NCBI RefSeq assembly: GCF_014636295.1
Contig: NZ_BMEC01000001.1
Location: 582,535-646,534 of the forward strand
Reading direction: 5' to 3'
Source of the DNA: Marivirga lumbricoides
GTDB lineage: Bacteria > Bacteroidota > Bacteroidia > Cytophagales > Cyclobacteriaceae
Length of the DNA: 64,000 bases
Below are positions 20,138 to 29,698 of the stretch, one piece after another. Every line of letters begins with the position of its first letter. Position 1 is the stretch's first letter. Below the pieces are notes generated by a model that saw only the letters and a program-made list of their open reading frames with translations, ran no database searches and was not told the DNA's origin. The position numbers were made by a program, and so were the translations under genes.

Positions 20138-20788
20138 ATGAAAAAGACCCTTCCCCTACTAATTTTGATGGCGTTATCACTCCAAACTATTGCACAAAAA
20201 CATTCTATTGGATTAAAGAGTGGCATTAACTGGGCAAATGCTAATACGGGCGATCTTATAAAAAATACATCGGGCCGCAAAGGACTGAATGCAGGACTCA
20301 GCTATCGCTATAGAATCAACAATAACATTAATGCAGGTGCAGAAATGCTTTATTCCCAAAAGGGATTTCAAACTGATCTCAATTACGTTGATGCAGATGG
20401 AAATGCAGCTACTATTGATATGGAGTTTAATTACGATTACTTATCCCTTCCTTTAAAAGTAGGATTTGAAAAAGGAAATACAATTTCAACATTTGTGAAT
20501 ATTGGTGTGGTTCCCTCAATACTTTTACATGCTGAAACCTTAACTCCTGCAATTATTGGCCTCGCAGAAGCTAGTACAGTTGATGTAACAGAGAATGTAG
20601 CGCAATTTGACTTTGCCGGTTTAGCAGAATTTGGCGTAAACTTTCAACTCCCTGGCAGCTTTGCGCTATCAACATCGGTTGCCTATCAGCACAGTTTCAC
20701 AACAGTCACTACTTCAGAGTACTTTAGAGGCCAGAGAATAAACCATTATGGCCTCTCACTTTCCCTGGGAGTAAACTACCTGTTTTAA
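20138..20788 (+). CDS. Outer-membrane beta-barrel protein (porin family)
   Basis: A 216-residue protein with a signal peptide (KTLPLLILMALSLQTIAQ) and alternating hydrophobic/polar strands such as HSIGLKSGINWAN, NINAGAEMLYSQKG and SLPLKVGFEKG, ending in a terminal aromatic residue (GVNYLF). This is the 8-stranded outer-membrane barrel family (OMP_b-brl_2) common in Bacteroidota. The exact role is unknown. It is divergent from dabBA, with the palindrome between them, so shared control is possible but not shown. Confidence 0.88.
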   Translation: MKKTLPLLILMALSLQTIAQKHSIGLKSGINWANANTGDLIKNTSGRKGLNAGLSYRYRINNNINAGAEMLYSQKGFQTDLNYVDADGNAATIDMEFNYDYLSLPLKVGFEKGNTISTFVNIGVVPSILLHAETLTPAIIGLAEASTVDVTENVAQFDFAGLAEFGVNFQLPGSFALSTSVAYQHSFTTVTTSEYFRGQRINHYGLSLSLGVNYLF

Positions 20789-21157
20789 ATACAACGGTGC
20801 TATACCTAAGCCATAGCTGTTGCTTTCAACTATGAAGTTTCAGTTTGCCAGTATCTTTGTGGCCAGATGCTCTGACTACATAGAGTGGAAAAATGCCTGT
20901 GATTTATATTGTGGATACTCGATCATAGCACAATCCGTTCAGAAGCTATTTCAAAAACTTTATTAACAATAACTTAAAGAAATATGCCTAAAAGATAATC
21001 TTAGTAATAAGAGGCTTCGTTGCAAAATAATAGGGTATAATACTTATAAGTGATCCTGATTTTATCCTTAAGTAAATTTCACCTATCAATTGAGAAGCTA
21101 TTCAGGCTGCAAAGTGTAAGTTGACACAAAGGTACTGATCGGAAAAACCTACAGTTC
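20789..21157. other. Intergenic, no gene seen
   Basis: About 370 bp without a supported gene, terminator or repeat. The PAP2 gene promoter must lie in its right half. Confidence 0.4.
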
Positions 21158-21841
21158 ATGGATGATTTTATTATTAATATATTAAATACGCTAGCCAATA
21201 TTGCATTCTTTTTCACCAAAGTTATGGCTTTAATAGTAAGCAATAAGCTTGTAAAGGGCGGAGTGATTGTAGCAGTTCTTTGGTATCTTTGGTTTAACGA
21301 GAAAAGCAAAAACTCTAATAACCGTGAAAAAATCATTAGTACTTTATATGGTTGCATCATTGCAATAGTAGTTGGTAGAGGTTTGGCTAATTTACTTCCT
21401 TTCAGAGCCAGGCCTCTTCTTAATCCGGAATTCGATTTCAATTATAAAATAGCTTCATTATCCAGTCTGGAAACCTGGAGTTCCTTTCCAAGTGATCATG
21501 CGGTTCTTTTCTTTTCTCTCGCCACCGGAGTTTTTCTTGTTTCTAAAAAGTGGGGTATCATCTCATATTTTTATGTTTTGTTCGTTATCTGTTTTCCGAG
21601 AATTTATTTAGGATTACACTACCCTACAGATATATTGGCCGGTGCTATAATCCGAATTTCTATAATTTGGGGAATTTCAGTTTTAAAAATATTCAAAAGG
21701 TTTTCAGGGAAAACACTGGCACTTTCCTTCAAATTTCCGGGTTTGTTTTATGTATGCTTTTTTATTCTTAGCTATCAAATAGCCTCATTATTCGATGAAA
21801 GTCGTAATTTAGTTAGTCCCTTGCTTCATTATATTTTTTAG
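21158..21841 (+). CDS. PAP2-family membrane phosphatase
   Basis: A 227-residue polytopic protein with the three phosphatase motifs of the PAP2 (phosphatidic acid phosphatase type 2) superfamily: a basic block ending LPFRARPL near residue 85, SFPSDHA near residue 110, and PRIYLGLHYPTDILAG near residues 147-162. The His of PSDH and the His/Asp of the last motif form the catalytic centre. Likely substrates are undecaprenyl diphosphate or lipid phosphates at the periplasmic face of the inner membrane; the family does not settle which. It is a single-gene transcription unit by position. Confidence 0.88.
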   Translation: MDDFIINILNTLANIAFFFTKVMALIVSNKLVKGGVIVAVLWYLWFNEKSKNSNNREKIISTLYGCIIAIVVGRGLANLLPFRARPLLNPEFDFNYKIASLSSLETWSSFPSDHAVLFFSLATGVFLVSKKWGIISYFYVLFVICFPRIYLGLHYPTDILAGAIIRISIIWGISVLKIFKRFSGKTLALSFKFPGLFYVCFFILSYQIASLFDESRNLVSPLLHYIF

Positions 21842-22065
21842 TGGGTTTCACCTGAAAGCTCTAGTTATAAAAAAGCAAAAGACGATTGAAGATATTCTAT
21901 AGATATAATATTTGTTTCAACAGTTCAAAATGCTTTATAACGCCCCATATCAAAGTTCAATATCCCTTTCAAACTAGTTTTACTTTGTCCAAAAGCTCCC
22001 ATATCAACTGGTAAAAGGTCTTTTCTTTTTTCTATCCCGTAAGGTTTTTGTGGGCTTACTCACGT

Positions 22066-23781
22066 TCAAACTATCTCCTTCTCCAGGTTAATAATATATT
22101 CCACCAGGTTATCCTCTTTGCTCAGCTGTAGCTTTTTCCGTAATCTGTAACGGGCTGTTTTAACACTCTCAGGAGAAATCCCCATTATACTTGCAGCTTC
22201 TTTCAGGTTCATATTCAGCTTTAACAAAGCACAGAGCTTAAGTTCATTGCTGGTTATATCCGGAAATTTTGACTTAAGCCTCGTGAAGAAATCTGTGTGC
22301 ACTTCCTCAAAGTGCCGCTTGAAATCCTGCCAGTCTTTGTCAATTTGCATACTGTTAGTGACCATTTTATTCAATGCACCCAGCTTTTTACCCACATCAT
22401 TACCTGGAGATTTTTTAATTTCTTTAATTGCCTCCTTTAGCTCTTCCATCAGCTCATTTTTCTGCATAAAGTTGAGCGTATAGCTGGTGAGTTCTTTATT
22501 TTTAAATGCTATTTTTTGATTTAATTCTTCTTCTTTCAACTTAGCATTCTCCAGTTCTACTACTGTTAACGCTTCTCTGGCATCGTAAATCTGCTGGTTT
22601 TTTAACAATAGTTCATTTTTCCTTTTGATATTGATTCTCTGCCTGCTGTATATAAAATAAGAGATGAGAATAAGAGCTACTATGCCAATAAGAAGTGTTT
22701 GTCTCCAAAGCTTATTTAATTCAGACTCTTGCTGTACTATTTCCAGTTCCTGCTCCTTCAATTGCATTTTTTGCTGGCTTTTTTCTAATTCGTACTTATT
22801 CTCCAGCCTGACAAACTCCCTTAATTTGTCTGCATTGAATAAAGAGTCTTTTACATTGGTATAATCCTGATAGTAATTCAATGCTTTCTTATAATTACCC
22901 TGCTTAGTGGCCACTTGCTGTAGCTTAAAATAAATATCCTGCTTCATTTTTTTAGAACTGATGCTTTCAGCCTCTGCCAGTGCCCTTAAAAGATAATCTT
23001 CAGCCTCTGTATAATTACTTTTCAGGTAGTAAATAAGTCCGATAGTATAGAGAGAGAATGTTTTACCATTTAAATCACTGGTGGCTCTCTGAATCTGTAA
23101 GGCTTTATTAGAATAAATGAGAGCGGAGTCGAGCTGCTGAACATCCTTAAAATAATTAGCGAGATTGGAATATGCCGTTGACTTACCGTAAGAGTGATTA
23201 CTTTTAAAACTTAGAGACAAAGCCTGTTGGAAATACTCGTAAGCTTTCTCATGATCTTTTTGCTTTTGGTATAGCTCACCAATATGGTTGAGTGTATTCA
23301 CTGCACGTTCTTGTCTGTCCAGCAAATTAAAAGTTTTTAGTGCTTCAAGATAGTAGGCCAATGCTTCCTCAAAGCTAAACTGCTCACTGTAAATCAGCCC
23401 GGTGTTCATCATGGCATTTGCTATATTGAGGGTATCCTGCATCTGCTTGTATAATTCCAAAGATTGCATTAATGCCGCAAGACCTTCTTCGTAATTACCT
23501 TGTGCCCAATTGGTTACACCTATCGATCTATAAGCAAAAGCCTTCCCGCTTTTATATTGCATATCCTCGGAAATAGAAAGTGCCTCTCTACTATATTTTT
23601 CAGCCTCCACCGGATCAACTATCCAGTACCTGTAGCTTAGTTCATTGAGGATTTTTACACGTTGCTCCCTTCTTTCCGGATTTTGATGTAATTCATTTTT
23701 AAGGCTATCAATAACAATGTTCTGAGCTTCTACCAGCAGGGTATTATTAATTAACAGAGTTAATACAAGCAAAAATCTCAT
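22066..23781 (-). CDS. TPR sensor protein with LuxR-type C-terminal helix-turn-helix
   Basis: The start at 23781 is chosen because it begins a signal sequence (MRFLLVLTLLINNTLLVEAQ); an in-frame ATG at 23820 would put a charged stretch ahead of it. The 571-residue product has six or seven tetratricopeptide repeats (about residues 40-320), a coiled coil, a transmembrane helix (TLLIGIVALILISYFIYS), a second coiled coil, and a LuxR-type DNA-binding domain at the C-terminus (SNELKLCALLKLNMNLKEAA, then SVKTARYRLRKKL). Such proteins are frequent in Bacteroidota and are thought to pass a periplasmic signal to a cytoplasmic DNA-binding head. Targets are unknown. Confidence 0.88.
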   Translation of the reverse strand: MRFLLVLTLLINNTLLVEAQNIVIDSLKNELHQNPERREQRVKILNELSYRYWIVDPVEAEKYSREALSISEDMQYKSGKAFAYRSIGVTNWAQGNYEEGLAALMQSLELYKQMQDTLNIANAMMNTGLIYSEQFSFEEALAYYLEALKTFNLLDRQERAVNTLNHIGELYQKQKDHEKAYEYFQQALSLSFKSNHSYGKSTAYSNLANYFKDVQQLDSALIYSNKALQIQRATSDLNGKTFSLYTIGLIYYLKSNYTEAEDYLLRALAEAESISSKKMKQDIYFKLQQVATKQGNYKKALNYYQDYTNVKDSLFNADKLREFVRLENKYELEKSQQKMQLKEQELEIVQQESELNKLWRQTLLIGIVALILISYFIYSRQRINIKRKNELLLKNQQIYDAREALTVVELENAKLKEEELNQKIAFKNKELTSYTLNFMQKNELMEELKEAIKEIKKSPGNDVGKKLGALNKMVTNSMQIDKDWQDFKRHFEEVHTDFFTRLKSKFPDITSNELKLCALLKLNMNLKEAASIMGISPESVKTARYRLRKKLQLSKEDNLVEYIINLEKEIV

Positions 23782-23960
23782 AAGTGGGTCGCTTTTAGCT
23801 TTGGCGCGTAAATATACCATTTTATGAGCTTCTACCGATTTTTAAGTTCACGGAAAAGGTAAGTACAGGCAATTCTATCAAAATTGAATTAATTGCATTT
23901 AAAATCAGGCTAATCTTTCCCTTAATGCTTCACATGTATGAACACCTGGTAAATTACATA

Positions 23961-24281
23961 CTAACATTGATTGAACCCTCCTACCCTTTCTTCATAAATG
24001 TACAATGAACTAAATTCCTGGTCTATACTTTGATATATGTCTTCAATAATTTTGCAGAATGTCAAATAGCTTTTTTCGTCCTTCCATGTATCCACTACAA
24101 TATAAGTGTCGTCTAAAATGGTTTCACTGTACATAATGGAGCCTCTGTAATCTGCTGACTCACTAAATAACCTTACCCATGTTCCTTCCTTGCCATATTC
24201 AAATTCAAACTCTTCCTTATTCTCTATTTTAATTTTATACTTCCAGATTATAGAAAAAGGAACATCCTCATAGTTCTGCAT
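23961..24281 (-). CDS. Antibiotic biosynthesis monooxygenase (ABM)-like small protein
   Basis: A 106-residue ferredoxin-fold protein with the ABM pattern: an N-terminal WKYKIKIENKEEFEFEYG strand-helix, WVRLFSESADYRGS, then DTYIVVDTWKDEKSYLTF. ABM family members range from haem-degrading enzymes to quinol monooxygenases and scavenging proteins, so no substrate can be named. It appears to be monocistronic. Confidence 0.75.
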   Translation of the reverse strand: MQNYEDVPFSIIWKYKIKIENKEEFEFEYGKEGTWVRLFSESADYRGSIMYSETILDDTYIVVDTWKDEKSYLTFCKIIEDIYQSIDQEFSSLYIYEERVGGFNQC

Positions 24282-24578
24282 GTGTCTGTTTTGATTTTAG
24301 TTGAAAACCTATTGGTGAAATTTAGCCTCAAAAGTAAGCTAATCTACTTTAAACACCTTGTAAAGTAAGTAGACAAAAGGTAAACAATTTTAAAAAAACA
24401 GGTGATTGAAATATAAAAATAAAATGATTTTAATAATGGATTGAGATGACTGCTACAGCTGATGAACTGAGGTAATTATACTTTTATTCAACGCTGAACA
24501 CCATTAATACCAGTCATCTAAAACCCACACATGGCAACCAATTAGGTACTTAAATTGCATTAAAAATAGAAATCAAGG

Positions 24579-26366
24579 TTAACTGCCGTTTTTGATCAAA
24601 TAAGTGCTCTTCATTTTTCTTCTGCATAAAGGAATAACTTGCGAAGACGTAAGTAAGGTATCCTGAAGCTTTGGCACTAACTGAATATTGCTGTAATTTT
24701 TAGGCTTTACTAAAGAACCATTCAACTCAATATCTGCATATTGCCAGGCCTCCTCAAATTTTTGCAGTACAGTTAAAGCTTCCATTAACTTATTTTGGTT
24801 CATCAAACTATTGTACAAGCCATTGAGTGCCCATCCGTTTTTAGGGAAATAAAACAAATCCTCCTCATAAACCTGCTGTGCTTTCTCAAACTGCCCCTCA
24901 GCAATTAAAACAGCTCCCAGGGTATGGCGCACAGAGAAAAACCAGTCTGGCGGTTCATTATAATTCAGCTGATCTTCAATTTCCACCGCTTCGGAAAGCA
25001 ATTGAATAGCTCCCCTGAACTCACCATTTTTTCTCAGAATCTCTGCTTCAAGTACATTTTTGGCTATTTGAATTAGTTCTACAGCTGAATTAATATCCCA
25101 GATAGTGATGTTCTTCAATTCAGGGTTTTGAGAGATGTCCTTTACTTCGTGCAGTTCAATGCCCGCTTTTTGCATATTATTTTTGTTAGCAAAAGCCATT
25201 CCGCGTGCGTAATGCCATACGGCTGTAGGATATAATAAGTCTGAAGCAGGTTTATCAAGCGACAGAATTTTATCCCACTGACCAAATTTCACCATTACAT
25301 AATAAGGAATCATCAGGTAATGCTGCAAAGTCTGCATACCCGGCTCTCTCATTACAGTGGTATCTGTGTGGAAAGCAGTTCTGAAAGCAGCATTAATAGC
25401 CGTTTCTCCTCTGCCTTCCAATGCTGCAGTAGCTGCCAAAAAATGAATATTATGAGGGAAATAAGACAAGGGGTAAACTCCCTGCGCACTGCAATTAGCT
25501 ATATAAAGGCTGTCCACTTCAGTTGCTAATTCGTTCACTTCACTGCCTTTGTGGTAGTCACCTGTTCGGATGTAAATATGGGAAGGCATATGTACCAGAT
25601 GGCCTGCACCAGGCACCAAAGCGGGCAACCTTTCAGCTGCAGGCAGACCTCTTTCAGGGGTGGAAGAAGCCTCCACTGCATGAATATATAAATGATTGGC
25701 TCCGGGATGATCCGGGTTTCTTTCCAACACCTTTTCCAGTAAATCCTCAATTTCCTTAGCCCAGGGCTTAGCTATTCCCTTTTTTGTATAAAAGTCCCAG
25801 GGGTGCAGGTTCATTAAAGATTCTGCGTACAAAACCACAGCCTCATCATTAGCGGGGAAACTTGTGTATACCTTTCGCATGGCAGTGGAATATTCCAAAT
25901 CCATTACCTTTTGATCACTCCCAGGCGTATAGTTGTAGCGAATGGCTGTGGCATTAATAAGTGCTTTTTCCCAGTCATTAGCATTTTCGGCCAAATCCAC
26001 CGCTTTCTCTATAAGGCTTTTAGCCTTAAGTTTGTTTCCCTCCTCCATAGCAGCGTTATAATTGGCTCCCAGTACATAGGCAGCGCCCCAATAGGCCATT
26101 GCATTGTTGCTATCCAGCCTGATGGCTTCCTTGTAGGATCTTTCTGCTTCCGCGTGGTTAAAGGCGTACGCCAGATTAAGCCCCTGATTGAAGAACTTTT
26201 CAGAATATTTTGATTCTGTAGAAATACTGATCGCATAATCCCCAAGATTGTCAAAGAGGGGTGCTTTAAAATCACCCTTTTCCGTAGGGTTACAAGCTGA
26301 AAGACTCCATACAGAAATGGTGAGGGCGAAGAGCGCTTTGGTAAGAAAATGTATTGCTTTCATCAA
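24579..26366 (-). CDS. TPR-repeat lipoprotein
   Basis: A 595-residue lipoprotein (lipobox SLSAC; start ATG at 26366, with a second ATG at 26363) containing several tetratricopeptide repeats, for example AFNHAEAERSYKEAIRLDSN near residue 70 and others near residues 450-520. The central part carries the block HPGANHLYIHAVEAS, then VPGAGHLVHMPSHIYIRTGD. This block is typical of a conserved uncharacterised TPR family and is rich in His that could bind metal. No function is established. It is the last gene of a minus-strand run (cytochrome lipoprotein, YceI, DUF5777, TPR) and lies 33 bp after the DUF5777 gene. Confidence 0.82.
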   Translation of the reverse strand: MMKAIHFLTKALFALTISVWSLSACNPTEKGDFKAPLFDNLGDYAISISTESKYSEKFFNQGLNLAYAFNHAEAERSYKEAIRLDSNNAMAYWGAAYVLGANYNAAMEEGNKLKAKSLIEKAVDLAENANDWEKALINATAIRYNYTPGSDQKVMDLEYSTAMRKVYTSFPANDEAVVLYAESLMNLHPWDFYTKKGIAKPWAKEIEDLLEKVLERNPDHPGANHLYIHAVEASSTPERGLPAAERLPALVPGAGHLVHMPSHIYIRTGDYHKGSEVNELATEVDSLYIANCSAQGVYPLSYFPHNIHFLAATAALEGRGETAINAAFRTAFHTDTTVMREPGMQTLQHYLMIPYYVMVKFGQWDKILSLDKPASDLLYPTAVWHYARGMAFANKNNMQKAGIELHEVKDISQNPELKNITIWDINSAVELIQIAKNVLEAEILRKNGEFRGAIQLLSEAVEIEDQLNYNEPPDWFFSVRHTLGAVLIAEGQFEKAQQVYEEDLFYFPKNGWALNGLYNSLMNQNKLMEALTVLQKFEEAWQYADIELNGSLVKPKNYSNIQLVPKLQDTLLTSSQVIPLCRRKMKSTYLIKNGS

Positions 26367-26399
26367 TCTATTAATTAAATACTATCAGTCTATCTTACT

Positions 26400-27257
26400 T
26401 TAGAAAACACGTGACACGTTAAAACCAAAATGAATGTCTCCTTTAAAGAAATTACCAGTAGTTTCGGTAATAAATCCTTTCTCAATCATGGCCCTGCTAT
26501 TGGTAAGGTGTAATTGAAAAACATGGCCTCCGGTTTCAATATCCACCCCTACAGCTATAGAGTTATAGTATAGTTCATCCTCTTCCGGATTTAAGCGGTA
26601 GTAGTATTCTGAGTTAAAGGACAACCTTTGAGTAAGCTTAAACCTGCCGCCAGCACCTAAAGCATAAATATCACTGGCACCTTGTTGCTCTAATACCAGG
26701 TTTCTGTGAACCAGTGTAGGCATTAACTGAAGGGAAAACTTAGGGCTAAATTTGCGTGCAATCAGGAATTGATGCGTGTAGGAAAGTTTTGAAGAGAGAT
26801 CATCAAAATGTTCCTGATCCTTTAAAGTTTTTAAAGCTATACTGGTGAGGTACACCAATGAAATAGGCCTGTTTACCCGGCCGGTGCTTTGTCTAAACAA
26901 CCTGAATTTTAAAAATGAATCGTACGTTTTTTCAAAGGAATTTCTTCCCAGGCCTACCGTAAGAAAGTCGTTTAACCCGTATTCAAATCCCAGCCTTATG
27001 TTAGCTCCATCTAGTCCAAAAAGCTCATAAGCACCTGAATTGAGCCTGCCAAATCGGTGAGAAATCAGGAATTCAAAAGCTTTTGCCTTTCTGGTTTGTA
27101 CTGTGTGGCCGTTAATCAGCCTGCTGCCTTTAAAAATAGCAGTAGCATAGTTTATTGGTTCCTCCACCTGGTCATTCAGAAGTGCCATTAGGTCATTATC
27201 CTGGGCTGAGCTGAAAAATGGCAAGAGAAAAACAGAGATAAAAAGTAAATATTTCAT
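26400..27257 (-). CDS. DUF5777 outer-membrane beta-barrel protein
   Basis: Start at 27257 gives a signal peptide (MKYLLFISVFLLPFFSSAQ); the upstream ATG at 27299 would add 14 polar residues. The 285-residue product matches the DUF5777 family by its order of blocks (INYATAIFKGSRLINGHTVQ, then FLISHRFGRLNSGAYELFGLDGANIR and GLNDFLTVGLGR) and ends with a barrel-type strand (FGFNVSRVF). Family members are often encoded next to YceI proteins and cytochrome-type lipoproteins, as here, which suggests a joint role in respiratory or redox metabolism at the outer membrane (inference). Confidence 0.85.
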   Translation of the reverse strand: MKYLLFISVFLLPFFSSAQDNDLMALLNDQVEEPINYATAIFKGSRLINGHTVQTRKAKAFEFLISHRFGRLNSGAYELFGLDGANIRLGFEYGLNDFLTVGLGRNSFEKTYDSFLKFRLFRQSTGRVNRPISLVYLTSIALKTLKDQEHFDDLSSKLSYTHQFLIARKFSPKFSLQLMPTLVHRNLVLEQQGASDIYALGAGGRFKLTQRLSFNSEYYYRLNPEEDELYYNSIAVGVDIETGGHVFQLHLTNSRAMIEKGFITETTGNFFKGDIHFGFNVSRVF

Positions 27258-27377
27258 GTGTATATAATTGTTGGTTGATGTATGCAGAGAAGGTTTCAAC
27301 CAGGCATTCAGGGGGCCGGCATTATGCCAGTCCCCCCTACTACCTATAACCTAACTATGAAGTTTTATCAATCAATA

Positions 27378-27944
27378 TCAGCTCTTAAAAGGCAGGTATT
27401 TCATTTCCACTGTAACCTTTACCTCTTCCGCAATATTTTTAAAAGCAATGCGAGGAATTTCAATTTTATGATCTGCCACTTTCACAAAAAAAGTAGTGGT
27501 GGCTATTAAGGTATTTTTATCTACCTTAATAATTCCTTTGGTAGTTAAAGGCTTGCTAACTCCATGGATGGTGAGGTTCCCTTTTACTTCCACTTCATAA
27601 GTACCATTTCTGGATGCTTTAATAGGAGTGGCTGATGTAAAAATGCCCTGAAACTCCGCTTTGGGGAATTTCTCTGATTCCATGTAGTTTTCATTGAAAT
27701 GCTCCTGCATCAGTGATTTCTCGAATACAAACCCATTAATAGGAATGCTGATGACTACATCCCCTTTGCTGAGGTCAATGATGCTCTGCACTTTTTCGTT
27801 GCGTGCTTCAATATTCTCCAAAGGCGCTTCGGAAAAGAATTCAGCGACTCCGTCAGTGGTGAAGTACTTACTTTCCTGTGCTGTAATTTTTACTACAACA
27901 AACAACATTAAAAATGCTGCCAGAATAATTTTTTGCGTTTTCAT
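27378..27944 (-). CDS. YceI-family lipid-binding protein
   Basis: A 188-residue secreted protein with signal peptide (IILAAFLMLFVVVKITAQ) and the YceI lipocalin-like barrel. Its pattern includes MQEHFNENYMESEKFPKAEF, then KGNLTIHGVSKPLTTKG. YceI proteins bind isoprenoids or fatty acid amides in the periplasm. Only 15 bp separate it from the upstream cytochrome-type lipoprotein gene, so the two are co-transcribed. Confidence 0.92.
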   Translation of the reverse strand: MKTQKIILAAFLMLFVVVKITAQESKYFTTDGVAEFFSEAPLENIEARNEKVQSIIDLSKGDVVISIPINGFVFEKSLMQEHFNENYMESEKFPKAEFQGIFTSATPIKASRNGTYEVEVKGNLTIHGVSKPLTTKGIIKVDKNTLIATTTFFVKVADHKIEIPRIAFKNIAEEVKVTVEMKYLPFKS

Positions 27945-27959
27945 GGTTATATTTTTAGG

Positions 27960-28754
27960 TTATTGATTTGCTCCATCATTTACCCAGCAGGCAATCTGCT
28001 GAATCTGTGAATCACTAAGACTTTTTCCGCTGGAAGGGGGCGGCATGGATTTGCTTCCTGTTCTGGATTGAATGCTGCTGGCACGGCTCACTATGTTACC
28101 ATCCTGCCGGAAATCCGGAGAGACATTGCCTCCATGGCAGCTTGCTGTAGCACAGTTCTGGCTAATGAGGGCTTTTACATCACTGAAAACCACATCGGAA
28201 GTGATTTCTACTTCGCTGGAAACTTCACAGCCATTGGCATCTTTCACCAATACCTGGTATTTTCCCTGCGCAAGCCCATTAAATACATTGGTGCTCTGAA
28301 AATCATTGGTATCAATCCGAAACTGCAAAGGCTCCACCCCGCCTTCTGTTGCGATAGTGATGCTTCCATTATTACTGCCACAGGAGGCATTTTTTGTTTT
28401 CGTGGTGATATTTACGCCATCTTTATTTTTTATAACAGCATCAATGCTACTGGTGCAGCCTTCTTCATTTTCCACGGTAATGGAATAATTGCCCGCAGTC
28501 AGGCCTGTAAATACACCATCTGTATTTTCCAGCTCGTTCAGCTTAAATATAAAAGAGCTGCCTGCCGGATTTACAACCGCTACAGAGAGTGCGCCATTGG
28601 CCGTTCCACAATTGGCTTCCGTAGTGGCTGTCAGCTCTAGAACGGGAAGCTCAGGACATGCTGCTGCTTCAGGAATGACTTCATAAGTGCATGCATTTAA
28701 GGCAAAAACTGCCAAAAGTCCACTGAGCGGGGTATAATTGAAAATGCGTTTCAT
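27960..28754 (-). CDS. Lipoprotein with SprB-type repeats and a cytochrome c-like C-terminal domain
   Basis: Start at 28754 gives a lipoprotein signal (FALNAC); an upstream in-frame ATG at 28856 would precede it with 34 unrelated residues. The mature protein has two SprB-type repeats (for example NCGTANGALSVAVV and SCGSNNGSITIATEGG). The C-terminal haem domain contains CATASCH, a CX4CH haem c motif instead of CX2CH, and a possible Met ligand in SMPPPSSG. It ends with SDSQIQQIACWVNDGA. Likely an electron-transfer lipoprotein at the cell surface or periplasm. First gene of the run with YceI, DUF5777 and the TPR lipoprotein. Confidence 0.82.
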   Translation of the reverse strand: MKRIFNYTPLSGLLAVFALNACTYEVIPEAAACPELPVLELTATTEANCGTANGALSVAVVNPAGSSFIFKLNELENTDGVFTGLTAGNYSITVENEEGCTSSIDAVIKNKDGVNITTKTKNASCGSNNGSITIATEGGVEPLQFRIDTNDFQSTNVFNGLAQGKYQVLVKDANGCEVSSEVEITSDVVFSDVKALISQNCATASCHGGNVSPDFRQDGNIVSRASSIQSRTGSKSMPPPSSGKSLSDSQIQQIACWVNDGANQ

Positions 28755-28856
28755 TTCTGGTACAAATAGTTGATAATGGTTTTCAGGTTCTTTTTTTTTG
28801 AACTGATACAAATGTAGGTTCAGCAAGAAAAACTGCTTAATAAATGAGGTAGACAA

Positions 28857-29166
28857 AAAGAAACGTGCTGATAAATGCAGGTGTACAATGGGTGTACAAT
28901 TGGAGGAAAAAACAGGGTAGAGATAAGAAATAAGGGGAATCTCAAACTATGACAGCTACCTTTTTAAACTCTTACTATGGCTGACAGATTAAGAATCATT
29001 TTTAAAAGTGTAGCACGATTAAGAAGCATCGCAGAAGCTAACTATTGGTCGGGTTCTTTGGGATTTCATTTGCAAAGAAGCTATTTTGAGGATATACAAT
29101 AAAGCTCATGGTTTAAACCAGGGGCTTATCGGGTAAGATTTATAATGCTCCACAAAAAATATAGGA
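28857..29166. other. Gap with a REP-like half palindrome upstream of the transposase
   Basis: No gene is seen. TGGTTTAAACCA, a perfect 12-bp palindrome, lies at 29109-29120 and is followed by GGGGCTTAT. It shares its GGTTTAAACC core with the 50-bp palindrome on the other side of the transposase gene, so it is probably the left REP-like site. Confidence 0.5.
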
Positions 29167-29595
29167 ATGGCACATTCATTTAACAAAATCTGGATTCATG
29201 CTATATGGGCAACAAAGGAAAGAATACCTTTCATTAGTCCTTCCATTGAACAAAAAGTCTATCATTTCATCTCAACACAATTGCGTGAACCAGGCTCTCC
29301 GGTACGAATTATTAATGGAATGCCAGATCATGTGCACGCATTGTTTTTATTAAGCCCCCAGAAGTCTATTGCTGAAACCATTAAACAGGTAAAAGGGAGC
29401 AGTTCTCATTTTATTAACCAAAGCAACCTCACAGCTGACAAATTTGCCGGGTATGCCGCTTATTCTGTTTCAGAATCGGTGGTAGAAAGGGTTTTTCAAT
29501 ACATCAGAAACCAAAAAGCACATCACCAAAAGAAATCTTTCAGCCAAGAGCATAATGAATTTGCTCAATTATATGGGCTTAATAATCGCAAATAA
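29167..29595 (+). CDS. REP-associated tyrosine (Y1, HUH) transposase, RAYT / IS200-like
   Basis: A 142-residue single-domain Y1 transposase. The HUH metal-binding motif is HVHAL in GMPDHVHALF (about residues 55-64) and the catalytic tyrosine is in VFQYIRNQ near residue 117. Length and motif order match the IS200/IS605 TnpA superfamily. There is no adjacent tnpB. The gene is flanked by REP-like palindromes sharing GGTTTAAACC, the hallmark of RAYT genes, which act on REP sequences rather than on classical IS ends. It appears intact. Confidence 0.9.
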   Translation: MAHSFNKIWIHAIWATKERIPFISPSIEQKVYHFISTQLREPGSPVRIINGMPDHVHALFLLSPQKSIAETIKQVKGSSSHFINQSNLTADKFAGYAAYSVSESVVERVFQYIRNQKAHHQKKSFSQEHNEFAQLYGLNNRK

Positions 29596-29618
29596 TCGTT
29601 TGTAGTATCAGGGATATT

Positions 29619-29668
29619 GTGAACATTCCATAGCCCAAGGTTTAAACCTTGGGCTATGGAATGTTCAC
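29619..29668. repeat. 50-bp perfect palindrome (REP/BIME-like) behind the RAYT gene
   Basis: The left arm GTGAACATTCCATAGCCCAA continues as GGTTT and is matched exactly by its reverse complement AAACC followed by TTGGGCTATGGAATGTTCAC, with no spacer. It begins 24 bp after the transposase stop. It can form a 25-bp cruciform or a hairpin and is the likely right end recognised by the Y1 transposase. Confidence 0.9.
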
Positions 29669-29698
29669 TACATTTCTCCTCTTCACCCCTCTTTTTAG

